NCBI GenBank assembly: GCA_965223675.1 | Contig: OZ245013.1 | Location: forward strand, 3,658,001-3,722,000 | Origin: JAGQKC01 sp965223675 | GTDB lineage: Bacteria; Nitrospirota; Nitrospiria; Nitrospirales; UBA8639 | Reading direction: 5' to 3' | DNA: 64,000 nt | Shown: positions 8,721-17,541 of the stretch, in pieces | How positions within the stretch are numbered: the stretch's first letter is position 1 | Layout of the letters: each line of letters begins with the position of its first letter | Translations under genes and position numbers: made by a program | The notes under the pieces: generated by a model | Database searches by the model: none | Told to the model about the DNA's origin: nothing | Seen by the model: only the letters and a program-made list of their open reading frames with translations

Positions 8721-11438
8721 TTATTTTGTCGTGGCCTCTAAGTCGGGCTTTCTGGTGAACCACTGTGTTGTCACAAACTTGAATTGGGCCGCATCAAATG
8801 GTTTCAACAAATAGGCATTCGCACCACATTCCATAGCGGCCATGGCTCGGTCTTTTGCTTCGGAGGCGGTCACCATCACGACGGGAAGTTGTGGATATTG
8901 ACGGCGAATTGTCTGAAGAATTTGAACTCCATTTATATCTGGAAGGCCAATATCTAATATGACTCCATCGTAGACAGTGGCATGAAGGGCCTCAAGGGCC
9001 TCTTGTCCAGATTGTGCAGGTCGAACTTGATAGCCTTCTCCTTCTAATCGATCAGTCACTAACTCTAAAATATCTGGGTCGTCATCAACGACAAGAATAC
9101 ATCGTTCAGATTCGGGATTGTGAGAGATCACTTTCTTCCCAACCGGTTCAAGAGGTAGATCGATGTGAAAGGCTGTGCCTTTAGAGACCTCACTTTCAAC
9201 GGAGATTGTGCCGTGTTGAAGGTCTACGAGTTGTTTCACGATCGATAAGCCTAACCCTAAGCCCTTGACATTCGATTTGTGTCGACGGTTAACACGGAAA
9301 AACGGCTGAAATAAGTCTTTGAGATCTTTCTCAGAAATGCCTTCCCCGGTATCCTCCACTGTCAGCCTGGCGCAAGCGGCATCGAGCCGTGAGAGTTTAA
9401 CCTGAATATTCCCCTCATTCGGAGTGTATTTAATCGCATTCACGATAAGATTAATGAGTATTTGGTTGACCTTGTCTGCATCTGCATGAACCGTCAGGCC
9501 TTGATCCTGACACTCCAATTTCAAAGATTGCTGTTTTTTCGTAGCTTGTGGCGCGAGTTCTTCAATACATTCCTTGGTGAGCAATGCAATGGGCACTTCT
9601 CCGAGAACTACTTCCATTTTCCCAGCTTCTAAACGGGCGCGGTCCAGGAGATCCCCAATCATTCGCGCTAACCGGTTGCTATTCACCCGAATTCGTTGAA
9701 GACACCGTTCCTGCTTTTCGGTAATGGCTCCCGTGACCCCACCGAGTATATTTTCGGCGAACCCTTTGATACTCGTGAGTGGGCTACGGAGCTCATGGGA
9801 CACATGGGCGAGAAATTGTGATTTGAGACGATCGAGTTCTTGTAATTCTTCGTAAGCCTGTTGAAGCTCGGCGGTTCGTTCTTCCACTCGCCGTTCCAGA
9901 CCAAGATTCAATTCCTCAATTTGGTGATAGGCATCCGTATTATCAAGTGAGATAGCCACTTGAGTGGCAACCGTTGCCATCACATCGAGGTCGTCTTGAG
10001 TCAGGGATGGGCCATGAACACGATCGACCATGAGTGACCCAATAACTTTATCTTTTACTTTTAATGGCACCGCAATAAGTGAAGTGGCCTTGGAGATTTT
10101 TGCCATCTCTTGATTGAGGCGATGAAGCCGTTCCCACACGTTCTGATCATGGATGTTTTCGAGGAAGACAGGCTCGCCTTTGAGTATCACTTGTCCTTCT
10201 ATGGTTGTGGAGTCCGTGATAGGGATTTCACGGGCGCGGGCAAATTGTGCGGCTTCTTCAGGAAGACCTAGTACGCGAGCATCATGGACGACCTTTCTGA
10301 CTGGATCGTAAAAACTCATCAAAGCTCGGTCGTAATGGAGTTCTTGAACGATGGTCTTTAAGACATTGTCAATTAAGGTTTCCCGATCGAGCGTGGCGCT
10401 AAAGAGTAGACCGGCACGGTGAAGTGTCGTGAGTTGTGTCACTTTTCGACGGAGTTCAACCGTCGCATATTCTTGCTCCAGGGAAGCTTCTCGAAGCTCT
10501 TCGTGACGAGTTTCTACCGCTTCCAATTGTTCGACGATTAGGGCTTCTCGCTGTTGCGAATGCAGGTGTTGTTTGCGTTGGGTGCAAAACCAGGCGATCA
10601 CGGGTGGAAACAGTGCAATAGCTAAAGCCTCGGCAACGGTCACTGCGGGATAGCGCCATTGAAGATAGCCAAAAGCGAGCAGTCCAGCCAAGATTCCTGC
10701 AAGGGCCCATCCAAACGGAAGTTGGATAGGTGGAGCCCAGCGAAATTCCCATTCGCACCATTCGTCTCCATTGGCAATACATTGGAGATCTTTGACGGTG
10801 GCGTGTCCCAATTGGTGGACATGTTCAGGTACGGCTGAGAGTGCGGTTTTTGAGACTTCACAAATTTGGTCAGCACATCGTTTTCGATACGCTCCAAACT
10901 GCTTGTAGACGCGCTCGGTGTATTTCATTCGAAGAATGGCAGATTTCTCAGTCACGGTGCCAACTTCAAAGAGGATTGAGTTTCTGGCAAACTTTTGCCC
11001 GAAATGGGGAAACATCTTATAAATTTGTGGAACCGAGAATGGCCGTCCTAGGGTTTGAATAATCGGCGAAATATACTTCGTCTTTCCAACTTGAATTTGA
11101 AATTGCGGATCTTGGGAAATCAAGAGACAAAATTCTGTTAAAAAACTGGCAAATTCATAGGAGTAACTGTTCCACATGTTTTTAAGAAATGCAGGAGTCA
11201 CGTGGTAGGCAGGGTCTGGAATTCGATCATTCAGACGAATGCAAAGTTCCTTGGTTGCTTGGGAACCGGCTTCTGCCCCTTCTTTCTTGGCAACACTCTC
11301 TTCAAGGTGTGTGAGATAGGCGCTGACTTTAAACCCAGTGACATCCCGAATTTTTTCGCCCTTTTCATCAATCCCAAATGGCCGGAACTCCATCGCCCCT
11401 TTTTCAAGGATCGTGTGTTCTTTGGAGAGTAATTGCAT
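8721..11438 (-). CDS. Hybrid sensor histidine kinase/response regulator
   Basis: This 905-residue protein is a two-component sensor. The N-terminal 240 residues resemble the heme-NO-binding/V4R-like sensor fold seen in some kinases (TKYISPIIQTLGRPFS... CIANGDEWCEWEF). Two membrane helices follow (about 245-285), then a coiled coil (300-345), a GAF domain (about 350-500), another coiled coil, a HisKA with phospho-acceptor His548 in HVSHELRSP, an ATPase domain with its N and G boxes (NLIVNAIKYTP, GLGLGLSIVK), and a C-terminal receiver with Asp829 in ILDIGLPD and the conserved Lys in LLKPF. The ligand is unknown. No separate output regulator is adjacent, so it probably signals through a phosphorelay to a distant partner. 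Confidence 0.9.
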   Translation of the reverse strand: MQLLSKEHTILEKGAMEFRPFGIDEKGEKIRDVTGFKVSAYLTHLEESVAKKEGAEAGSQATKELCIRLNDRIPDPAYHVTPAFLKNMWNSYSYEFASFLTEFCLLISQDPQFQIQVGKTKYISPIIQTLGRPFSVPQIYKMFPHFGQKFARNSILFEVGTVTEKSAILRMKYTERVYKQFGAYRKRCADQICEVSKTALSAVPEHVHQLGHATVKDLQCIANGDEWCEWEFRWAPPIQLPFGWALAGILAGLLAFGYLQWRYPAVTVAEALAIALFPPVIAWFCTQRKQHLHSQQREALIVEQLEAVETRHEELREASLEQEYATVELRRKVTQLTTLHRAGLLFSATLDRETLIDNVLKTIVQELHYDRALMSFYDPVRKVVHDARVLGLPEEAAQFARAREIPITDSTTIEGQVILKGEPVFLENIHDQNVWERLHRLNQEMAKISKATSLIAVPLKVKDKVIGSLMVDRVHGPSLTQDDLDVMATVATQVAISLDNTDAYHQIEELNLGLERRVEERTAELQQAYEELQELDRLKSQFLAHVSHELRSPLTSIKGFAENILGGVTGAITEKQERCLQRIRVNSNRLARMIGDLLDRARLEAGKMEVVLGEVPIALLTKECIEELAPQATKKQQSLKLECQDQGLTVHADADKVNQILINLIVNAIKYTPNEGNIQVKLSRLDAACARLTVEDTGEGISEKDLKDLFQPFFRVNRRHKSNVKGLGLGLSIVKQLVDLQHGTISVESEVSKGTAFHIDLPLEPVGKKVISHNPESERCILVVDDDPDILELVTDRLEGEGYQVRPAQSGQEALEALHATVYDGVILDIGLPDINGVQILQTIRRQYPQLPVVMVTASEAKDRAMAAMECGANAYLLKPFDAAQFKFVTTQWFTRKPDLEATTK

Positions 11439-11614
11439 GGCTTCCTACTCTGGTTTAGAGGGAATGAAAAGAATCATACACCCATAGGGGAGAGTGAAAA
11501 CAAGCCAATAGGGGAAAAAACGTCGATCGTTGCTTGTGAATCGTATCTTGTTGAAGAAATAGAGGTATCTCGTCAGAAGAATTTTGGCCGCTTCAAGTTA
11601 CCAGTCCTATTTTT

Positions 11615-11646
11615 TACGAGCGACGAGATACGAGCGACGAACAACG
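11615..11646. repeat. Heptamer-based tandem repeat
   Basis: The sequence is built from TACGAGC and GACGAGA/GACGAAC heptamers in tandem. It lies immediately beyond the stop codon of the following reverse-strand gene. The same family occurs at 44140-44226, 45531-45544 and 53451-53481. Confidence 0.75.
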
Positions 11647-11650
11647 TTTT

Positions 11651-12577
11651 TTAATCTGGTAGAACAGGAATCCATCCAGTGCCTTGATGATGAAAATCGA
11701 AGGTGTGGGGATGAAAAACTTCAGCCATAATCTCTAACGATTCAACGAGCCGTGGCCCCGGACGGTTAAAATATTGATTTCCGTCCATAGCATAGATCCG
11801 ACCATTTTGCACCGCTCGTAATGTATTCCAAGTGGGATTTGAGGTGAGTTCTGGCAAATGCTCTTGAATATGTGAAAGAGAATAACCACATGGGAGTAGA
11901 AGAATGATGTCCGGGTCGGCTTCTTCAAGAGCTTTCCATGTGATCCACAGGGCATGTTGCCCTGCCTTGCCAAAGAGATTGCGACCGCCTGCCATCGTCA
12001 CGAGCTCGGGCACCCAATTCCCAGCAGCCATGAGCGGGTCCATCCATTCAATACAGGCAACTCTTGGTGGATTACCAAGAGTTCTTGTTTGTTCAGCGAT
12101 CGCGTTCATGCGCGCTTGAAGTGTGTTTAGAACAGTTTGCCCTTGAGGTTCCTGCCCCAAGGTACTCGCCACCGTACGAAGGTCATGCCAAACACCTGCT
12201 AAATTTGTTGTTTGCAGAGACACAATGGCAGGTTTCTTTCCTAGCCACGAGTCCAGTGCCAATTCCACATCATGTAGGCTGACAGCACACACGTCGCACT
12301 GGGTTTGCGTCACAATGATATTGGGCTCTAGCTCTTGTAATTTTTCAGGAAACACACGATAGACGGAAAGGGAATTTTCCAAAAGACTTTTCACTCTTGA
12401 ATCAATATCATGGCTCGTACCATTCACATCAAACTTGGGTTCCGTACAAACCGGAAGATGTGTAATCGAAGAAGGAAAATCACATTCGTGAGACCGCCCA
12501 ACGAGTTGATATTCTAACTCTAGCGCGCAGACCATCTCTGTGGCACTGGGAAGCAAGGTGACGATACGCGTTTGCAT
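11651..12577 (-). CDS. BtuF-like cobalamin-binding protein
   Basis: The 308-residue product is a member of the BtuF/TroA-type periplasmic binding protein fold. The N-terminal RIVTLLPSATEMVCALELEYQLVGRSHECDFP is characteristic of the vitamin B12-binding subfamily, and the long central helix (about 120-160) and the second lobe are present. No signal peptide is visible, as in many cobalamin-binding relatives that are annotated without an export signal. No BtuC/BtuD transporter genes are adjacent, so it may act as a stand-alone corrinoid-binding protein or serve a remote transporter. Downstream lies a heptamer repeat. Confidence 0.82.
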   Translation of the reverse strand: MQTRIVTLLPSATEMVCALELEYQLVGRSHECDFPSSITHLPVCTEPKFDVNGTSHDIDSRVKSLLENSLSVYRVFPEKLQELEPNIIVTQTQCDVCAVSLHDVELALDSWLGKKPAIVSLQTTNLAGVWHDLRTVASTLGQEPQGQTVLNTLQARMNAIAEQTRTLGNPPRVACIEWMDPLMAAGNWVPELVTMAGGRNLFGKAGQHALWITWKALEEADPDIILLLPCGYSLSHIQEHLPELTSNPTWNTLRAVQNGRIYAMDGNQYFNRPGPRLVESLEIMAEVFHPHTFDFHHQGTGWIPVLPD

Positions 12578-12672
12578 AAAAAGTCTACAGATTAATTAGT
12601 TCTAGGTTTTCTGATTTCTAGAATCGTAATAGGCCACTTAGTGATTAGCAAGAGAGGCGATTTCCTTACTTT

Positions 12673-12695
12673 CCCTCCCCCCAGCGGGGGGAGGG
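12673..12695. repeat. REP-like GC-rich palindrome
   Basis: A perfect 10-bp inverted repeat CCCTCCCCCC / GGGGGGAGGG with a 3-base loop is followed by AGGGTGAGGGGAGAG. This arrangement is typical of the small intergenic palindromes (REP-like) spread in many genomes. It lies between divergent genes, so it is not an obvious terminator for either. Confidence 0.6.
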
Positions 12696-12862
12696 TAGGG
12701 TGAGGGGAGAGTTGGGGAGCACTTATCACATGAAGTGAAAATGAATGAGACTCCAAAAGAAAAAACCATCCACATTGTACGGATGGAAGCCGTAGGTCCG
12801 CGTATGGTAAAAGGATGCCATTAATTAGAATACAATTGTCTAATCCAACCAAGGAGGACACT

Positions 12863-13099
12863 ATGGCCACCAAAGCCTACATCCTTATGAAAGTTAAAGC
12901 AGGAAAATCGCAAGAAGTGTTGGAGACATTGAAATCCATGCCAGGCGTGGAACAGGCTCATGCCTGTTTTGGGCAACCCGATATCTTTGGCTTGATCAAT
13001 GCTCCGGACGACCGTGCTCTATCGGATGTCATTATGACCAAGATCCACACGATTCCGGGCGTTGAAGAAACTGACACGCACATCGTCGTGCAAGAATAG
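12863..13099 (+). CDS. Stand-alone Lrp/AsnC ligand-binding (RAM) domain protein
   Basis: The 78-residue protein is the alpha/beta RAM domain of Lrp/AsnC regulators (AYILMKVKAGKSQEVLETLKSM... GVEQAHACFGQPDIFGLI) without the HTH. Such single-domain proteins form ring oligomers that bind amino acids and may modulate full-length regulators. The ATG at 12863 is chosen over an upstream in-frame start because AAGGAGGA lies five bases before it. A decayed copy of its 3' end sits at 14616-14681, beyond the IS element. Confidence 0.88.
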   Translation: MATKAYILMKVKAGKSQEVLETLKSMPGVEQAHACFGQPDIFGLINAPDDRALSDVIMTKIHTIPGVEETDTHIVVQE

Positions 13100-13149
13100 C
13101 AAGTTAAAACGGAAAGATGAGATAACCTGAAGACTGAGGCAAAAGGCGG

Positions 13150-13551
13150 TTAATATGACTCGATATGTAGGTTGGGAATTTTCTGGAAATCTTTTAGATT
13201 CCGGGTAATGAGGGCTTCATTACATACAAGAGCGTGGGTTCCAATCAAAAGATCCATTGTGCCGATGGGTGTCCCCTGGTTTTGAAGATGAACAAGGAGC
13301 TTACCATACATTGTAGATAGCCGTTCATCTGGATTAACGACGTCGCAATTCTGGCTAAGTAGGTGAATGCGGTCGCGCTCTTTCGTCGACATTGATAAGA
13401 CCAATCCGGCTTCAAGTTCACATACCACAAACAGACTCAGTTTCATGGGCGTATCATTGAGCTGTTCAAGCTTACGGTGAGCAGGTCCAAACGTTCGCCG
13501 CTTTCCTTCTCGAAGTAAATCGACCACAAAAGAGGTATCAAGAAAGCTCAT
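13150..13551 (-). CDS. vapC: VapC-like PIN-domain toxin
   Basis: The 133-residue PIN nuclease starts with the conserved FLDTSFVVDLLR (first acidic residue Asp5) and carries the later acidic positions in CELEAGL, TMDLLIGTHAL and the final RNLKDFQKIPNL. Family members cleave tRNA or rRNA and are held inactive by the cognate antitoxin. The start overlaps the stop of the antitoxin gene by four bases (ATGA), which indicates translational coupling. Confidence 0.88.
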   Translation of the reverse strand: MSFLDTSFVVDLLREGKRRTFGPAHRKLEQLNDTPMKLSLFVVCELEAGLVLSMSTKERDRIHLLSQNCDVVNPDERLSTMYGKLLVHLQNQGTPIGTMDLLIGTHALVCNEALITRNLKDFQKIPNLHIESY

Positions 13552-13781
13552 AGTCGAGGAGCTTTTGCGGGATGTTTCTTCCGGCGTGCTACTTGCTCTT
13601 CAATGTGGTCGAGTGTCGATTCTTCTACTTCAATGGAGGACAATAGTTGTAACAGATCTTTAGCCGTTGCCTTCCCGCCCAGACTCTCTTTAATGACTGA
13701 AGAGAAAGATTGCCCTTGTTTTTTGCGACTGGCGAGCAAGGAGTAGGCTTCCATATCAATAGTAATAGTTTTGACAGCCAT
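13548..13781 (-). CDS. vapB: VapB-like antitoxin
   Basis: The 77-residue protein (MAVKTITIDMEAYSLLASRK...) has the N-terminal strand-helix-helix of ribbon-type antitoxins of the UPF0330 class and a charged C-terminal tail (EEQVARRKKHPAKAPRL) that would wrap the toxin. I chose the ATG at 13781, since the upstream in-frame ATG (MYDKC) adds residues unlike the family. It is the first gene of a two-gene operon with the PIN toxin. The pair lies about 100 bp from an insertion sequence. Confidence 0.8.
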   Translation of the reverse strand: MAVKTITIDMEAYSLLASRKKQGQSFSSVIKESLGGKATAKDLLQLLSSIEVEESTLDHIEEQVARRKKHPAKAPRL

Positions 13782-13885
13782 GCACTTATCATACACTTAT
13801 ATCTTGAAATCGTCAAATCTCTGTCTCTCACTTGATCCGATCTTTTTTTCCGTCATTCTTAAAATTTCATTCGAACAAAAAAGAT

Positions 13886-14594
13886 GGGGCTGTCCTAGAT
13901 AACTATTTCATATGTGGCTTAACCCACTGTTGTAATTGAGCAAATTGTCGTTGTGGGTTCGGGGTATTAAAACGCCATTCACACTCCTTTAAAAAAAGCG
14001 GGAAGTGCTGGCGCGGGACCCCATTGAATTTCCGCATGTGGCGCTTCGCTTGATTCCAGAAATTCTCGATTCCGTTAATGTGCTTGTGTTTTTTGACAAA
14101 TCGTTTGGAATGATTGATCCGATAATGTTTAAACTCTGACACATCCAGGACATTGTACGAGCGATAGGTATCGGTATACACAATGCTGTCTGGAATAATC
14201 CGTTCCTGCATAATCCCCAGTAATGTTTTGCCTTTCGTATTAGGGATCACTTTTGTATACACACGCCCCCCACGCTTGAGAATCCCAAAGACTGGGACTT
14301 TCCCTGCCGCCCCTCGGCCACGCTTTCCCTTGCGCCGCCCACCGAAATAACTTTCATCGACTTCAACTTCTCCTGCCAGGGGCCTTTCATTTTGGATCGC
14401 TTGCGCAATGATTTCTCGTAACCGATGAAAGTAATAAGCCGCTGTACTGTTATTCACTCCTCCTAACGCTGCCGCTGTCCGTGCCGTGGCTCCTGACACA
14501 AAGTATTCGATCAACCGTCTCTGCTTTTCCCAACTCAATCGACTCTTCCGCATCCGGCCATCCTCAAATAACTCTTGTTATCTAGGACAGCCCC
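13886..14594 (-). mobile_element. IS1595-family insertion sequence (709 bp, complete)
   Basis: The element has perfect 18-bp terminal inverted repeats, GGGGCTGTCCTAGATAAC at 13886-13903 and its complement at 14577-14594. It is flanked on both sides by the 8-bp duplication AAAAAGAT (13878-13885 and 14595-14602). Inside is one intact transposase gene. The 8-bp duplication and short size fit the IS1016-like subgroup of IS1595. Perfect ends and duplication indicate recent insertion. Confidence 0.95.
13903..14553 (-). CDS. IS1595-family transposase
   Basis: This 216-residue DDE-type transposase shows an N-terminal HTH (ATARTAAALGGVNNSTAAYYFHRLR), then VEVDESYFGG with the first catalytic Asp at about residue 67, the second in SIVYTDTYRSY and the third acidic residue in HINGIENFWNQAKRHM. 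There is no N-terminal zinc-ribbon, as in the short IS1016 subgroup. The frame is intact from end to end and its stop codon touches the left inverted repeat, so the element is probably active. Confidence 0.95.
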   Translation of the reverse strand: MRKSRLSWEKQRRLIEYFVSGATARTAAALGGVNNSTAAYYFHRLREIIAQAIQNERPLAGEVEVDESYFGGRRKGKRGRGAAGKVPVFGILKRGGRVYTKVIPNTKGKTLLGIMQERIIPDSIVYTDTYRSYNVLDVSEFKHYRINHSKRFVKKHKHINGIENFWNQAKRHMRKFNGVPRQHFPLFLKECEWRFNTPNPQRQFAQLQQWVKPHMK

Positions 14595-14615
14595 AAAAAG
14601 ATAATTTCCATTCAT

Positions 14616-14681
14616 TATTCGATGTCATCATGACCAAGATTTATCGAAGAAACCGACACGTATATCGTTGTTCAAGAATAA
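14616..14681 (+). pseudogene. Relic of the 3' end of a second Lrp/AsnC-domain gene
   Basis: The sequence GATGTCATCATGACCAAGAT, then GAAGAAACCGACACG, then GTTCAAGAATAA, matches the last 25 codons of the gene at 12863-13099, with third-position differences and a deletion of about 14 bases that breaks the frame. The rest of the paralogue is absent. It sits 21 bp from the right end of the IS. Confidence 0.75.
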
Positions 14682-14760
14682 GCTTATTTCTTGAAGACGG
14701 TCTACTTCTTTGCCAATGAGCTCGCCTTATTTCGGCTTTATGCAGGGAGAAAGGGTTAAC

Positions 14761-14790
14761 AAAAAAAGGCCAGCATTTCTGCTGGCCCTT
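14761..14790 (-). terminator. Rho-independent terminator of the PuuD-like gene
   Basis: Read on the reverse strand, GGCCAGC / GCTGGCC form a perfect 7-bp stem with a 6-base loop, followed by seven T residues. It lies about 40 bp after the stop codon of the gene at 14827-15306. Confidence 0.88.
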
Positions 14791-14826
14791 TGTCGTAGAG
14801 ATATCGAGCTTTGGAATCGAAAGAGC

Positions 14827-15306
14827 TTAAAACAGGCCTGAGGCATGTCCTGAGTTTGCCATGAAAAATAACATGGGGATAGAGAGCATCGTATTTGTTC
14901 GTGATGCTAAGAGTGCGATGCGTGCTGATTTCGGTTTCTGCTCTGCTGGTGCGTCTTTCAAACCCAAAACAATTTTCTGATTGGGCCAAATAATTCCCCA
15001 CACATTAAGCAACATGATGGTTCCCAACCAGGCCCCCATGCCGATCACAGCATCTTGGCCTTGCAGCATGAACGCACTACCAAATCGATGCTGGTTCATT
15101 AATAGTGCGGCGCCAAATACCCAGGTTGCTAAAGCTCCCCATCGAAACCACCACAACGCATTTGGTACAAGATGTTGGAACGCCTCGGCTTTGGTTTCAG
15201 GTTTGACGACTTTTAAAAATGGCACTTGAATAAAATTAAAGTAGTAGAGAATGCCGATCCAGGTGATGCCGGCTAAATAATGTCCCCACGCTAACAAGCT
15301 TTCCAT
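14827..15306 (-). CDS. PuuD-like (urate hydroxylase N-terminal domain) membrane protein
   Basis: The 159-residue protein has about four membrane helices. The opening WGHYLAGITWIGILYYFNFIQVPF, with a His in the first helix, is characteristic of the family annotated as urate hydroxylase PuuD N-terminal domain. Full PuuD proteins are longer and end in a cytochrome c domain; both the extra helices and the CxxCH motif are missing here. It is therefore probably a small heme- or respiration-linked membrane protein rather than a urate oxidase. A 30-residue membrane peptide gene lies upstream in the same direction and a clear terminator follows. Confidence 0.78.
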   Translation of the reverse strand: MESLLAWGHYLAGITWIGILYYFNFIQVPFLKVVKPETKAEAFQHLVPNALWWFRWGALATWVFGAALLMNQHRFGSAFMLQGQDAVIGMGAWLGTIMLLNVWGIIWPNQKIVLGLKDAPAEQKPKSARIALLASRTNTMLSIPMLFFMANSGHASGLF

Positions 15307-15486
15307 ATTGTTTCCCTCTTAATGTCTAAGTTAGTTAATGAATGTTGTGCTGGTGCCCTTGAATCTCAAGAGCTAGTTTCATGTTCCAGAAATTTGCGAG
15401 AGTTGCGGGACATAACGTGTTGGGGTTGAAATGGGTGGTAGCCAAACACGCCCCCTTATTTCGTTAAGGTTTTTCGGTTCACGACA

Positions 15487-15579
15487 CTAGACGAGCATCT
15501 TCACGAACCCATAAAGCACGATGGTTAAGACAAATCCCGCTGTAATCGTTCCACTAATCGTATCAAGGGGGTTACCCAT
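15487..15579 (-). CDS. 30-residue single-span membrane peptide
   Basis: A short reading frame of 30 codons starts with ATG at 15579 behind a near-perfect ribosome-binding site, AAAGGAGGTAGT (15581-15592). It encodes MGNPLDTISGTITAG followed by about 12 hydrophobic residues (FVLTIVLYGFV) and KMLV, so one membrane helix. Size and layout recall the tiny subunits of terminal oxidases such as CydX or CcoQ, but no motif proves this. It lies 180 bp upstream of, and in the same direction as, the PuuD-like gene. Its initiation site is stronger than that of most genes in the window. Confidence 0.68.
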   Translation of the reverse strand: MGNPLDTISGTITAGFVLTIVLYGFVKMLV

Positions 15580-15765
15580 TACTACCTCCTTTTATTTGAT
15601 AACACAGGCAATTGTTGTATAGAACATTTGTTGATTAGGTTTGCTATAGCCGTACCAAAAATTTCTATATATTTGAATTGGGTTGTAGCGCTGTGCCAGT
15701 GAGTTCGGCACGGCTAGGCTTTATTTGGTTTCGCTATAGACCCTAACGTATTCCATAGTAGTTGT

Positions 15766-16389
15766 TCAAGATGAACGCTTAGTTTTCATTTGTCCAGGTG
15801 TTTGAGGTTTTACAGTTTTCTTTGTACCTGAAAAACAAAATCGCCAAGGTTTATGGGCCCATTCTCCAGCGTAGTCAACTCCAATGCGAGGAAGAGCTTG
15901 TATCTGTTGGCGTGGAACGTGTTCCCCTCGGTCTTCGACCCAAATTGATTGCCCAATTGTGGCATCGACGCAGTTAAGAGTTCGATCGATACCCAACTGC
16001 CTGCACACTCGTCCAGGACCATCAATACGAATTGGTTCAGGAAGTGCTTTATTTCCCTGTTCAACGATTTCCACTCCTCGTATCAGAATAGCCGCCGGAA
16101 AATCAGGACGCTCCGTCACAAAGTTTAAGAGATCATACATCCCGTAAATCAGATACACATAGGTGAAGCCTGGTTTTCCAAATAACACCTCGGTTCTCTT
16201 GGTTCGACCTTTTGAAGCATGACAAGCTTTATCTTCCGGTCCAATGTAGGCCTCCACATCGACGATGCCTGCTGCGGACCTTCCTGCAGCAGAATTTCTT
16301 ATCAAATATTTCCCCAAGAGATCCTTAGCCACCTTTAACGTTGGCCGAGCATAAAATGATGGTGGAAGAGGTTTTGGGGGTTGGGCCAT
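15766..16389 (-). CDS. DNA-3-methyladenine glycosylase (AAG/MPG family)
   Basis: This 207-residue base-excision repair enzyme removes alkylated purines such as 3-methyladenine and hypoxanthine. The motif GIVDVEAYIGPEDKACHASKG contains the catalytic Glu46 that activates water, and FGKPGFTYVYLIYGMYDLLNFVTE carries the Tyr that intercalates into DNA and the following core strand. The length is normal for bacterial members. It appears to be monocistronic, with a TATAGC-type dispersed motif upstream of its 3' flank at 15728. Confidence 0.95.
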   Translation of the reverse strand: MAQPPKPLPPSFYARPTLKVAKDLLGKYLIRNSAAGRSAAGIVDVEAYIGPEDKACHASKGRTKRTEVLFGKPGFTYVYLIYGMYDLLNFVTERPDFPAAILIRGVEIVEQGNKALPEPIRIDGPGRVCRQLGIDRTLNCVDATIGQSIWVEDRGEHVPRQQIQALPRIGVDYAGEWAHKPWRFCFSGTKKTVKPQTPGQMKTKRSS

Positions 16390-16521
16390 ATAACTGCGAG
16401 TAGCCAGAGATTATTTTTTATGGACGGTGTTAGCTTGATTCATTGCAGACTTTTTTCGTCCGATCAGCCCTTTACATTCATCGGTTCCCATAAAATTCTT
16501 ATACTCGCAACGTGATTCGCG

Positions 16522-17205
16522 CTATCGGTCTGAGCTACGACACGAAGCCACAATCGCCAGTACGCTCACGAACATGGACAGAGCAAAAAACGCAGAAGCA
16601 AAGAGTTTGGCCGACTCCTCGAGAGTAATCGAGAGACTACTGCGCTGCTGTGTCGAGTCTATGAGTGTGTGTATGCAATAGAAGCCAAATGCGATGGCTA
16701 GCAATCCCATCACCTTCGGATATCTCAAAATTTCCGTCAAGAAACTACCCATCACAACAACGGCAACTACACCGTAGGCAATCACAATCACATCATTCCA
16801 ATTCCGGAACGTTGTGGGGGCGCCAATGTCACTCTGACCAATCCATCTTCCCACTCGTTCATGGAATTGAAGAAACTCATCTAAGGAGAAAAACAGAAAG
16901 CCAAGTGCTGCCATTAGCCAGAAGTAGCGAGACCATCCGTCATGATCTAGTTTTAAGAGAAAACATAGAGCGGCAAAGCCGCTGGTCATAGACAGAAATA
17001 TGCCAGACAAAGTGGTCGCTAGCCCTCCTTCCTCGAAATGAATAGTAGGTTTGCCTTCTGGAGCGATGGCAACAGCTAGGATAATGACACTAAGCACACC
17101 AGAAACCAAGAGAGCGACCAACCAACCAATTCTTAGTGGTGGTTCTTGATCTCGTAAGGCGAGTGTTTCTTTAAGCTTCTTCTTGTATGAGAAGAACGAT
17201 ATCAC
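16522..17205 (-). CDS. Multi-pass membrane protein of unknown function
   Basis: The 227-residue product has about six predicted membrane helices (near 27-50, 66-85, 94-110, 141-160, 167-183 and 195-220). The segment FFSLDEFLQFHERVGRWIG, between helices 3 and 4, contains Asp, Glu and His residues that could bind a metal or lipid head group; similar DExxxxHE patterns occur in unassigned bacterial membrane proteins. I do not recognise a named family. It is separated by more than 300 bp from the gene upstream. Confidence 0.7.
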   Translation of the reverse strand: MISFFSYKKKLKETLALRDQEPPLRIGWLVALLVSGVLSVIILAVAIAPEGKPTIHFEEGGLATTLSGIFLSMTSGFAALCFLLKLDHDGWSRYFWLMAALGFLFFSLDEFLQFHERVGRWIGQSDIGAPTTFRNWNDVIVIAYGVVAVVVMGSFLTEILRYPKVMGLLAIAFGFYCIHTLIDSTQQRSSLSITLEESAKLFASAFFALSMFVSVLAIVASCRSSDR

Positions 17206-17541
17206 CCTGTACCCTATACCCCACCGACTTAGATAGTCTGTCGCTGATGTAGCACCAGGTACCTCGCCAGCTCGGCGATGTTCCTTGCGAAGGAAAAGAT
17301 TATCATCATACAGGATTCAGTTCTACCGGGAAGTGTTATCTTCATGTTTGTGAAACATAGCTATTTTTAGTCATTCTCCTATCGATTGTCAGCTGATGCA
17401 CCTGTTTGATCACACACGGTCTATGTGTTTTCTTGTCTTGTTGTAGATAGGGTTAATGATCTTCGGTTGGAGTAGGAGTATTGTGGATATAGAGAATAGC
17501 AGATTCAATGCGCTGTTTTGCTGTTAGACTCAGGAAATAAC
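17206..17541. other. Intergenic region
   Basis: I see no gene or clear regulatory structure in these 336 bp, which lie between two genes on the reverse strand. Confidence 0.5.

Noticed and set aside
12592..12873. Reverse frame overlapping the Lrp/AsnC-domain start
   Set aside because: It crosses the REP-like palindrome and the strong ribosome-binding site of the real forward gene.
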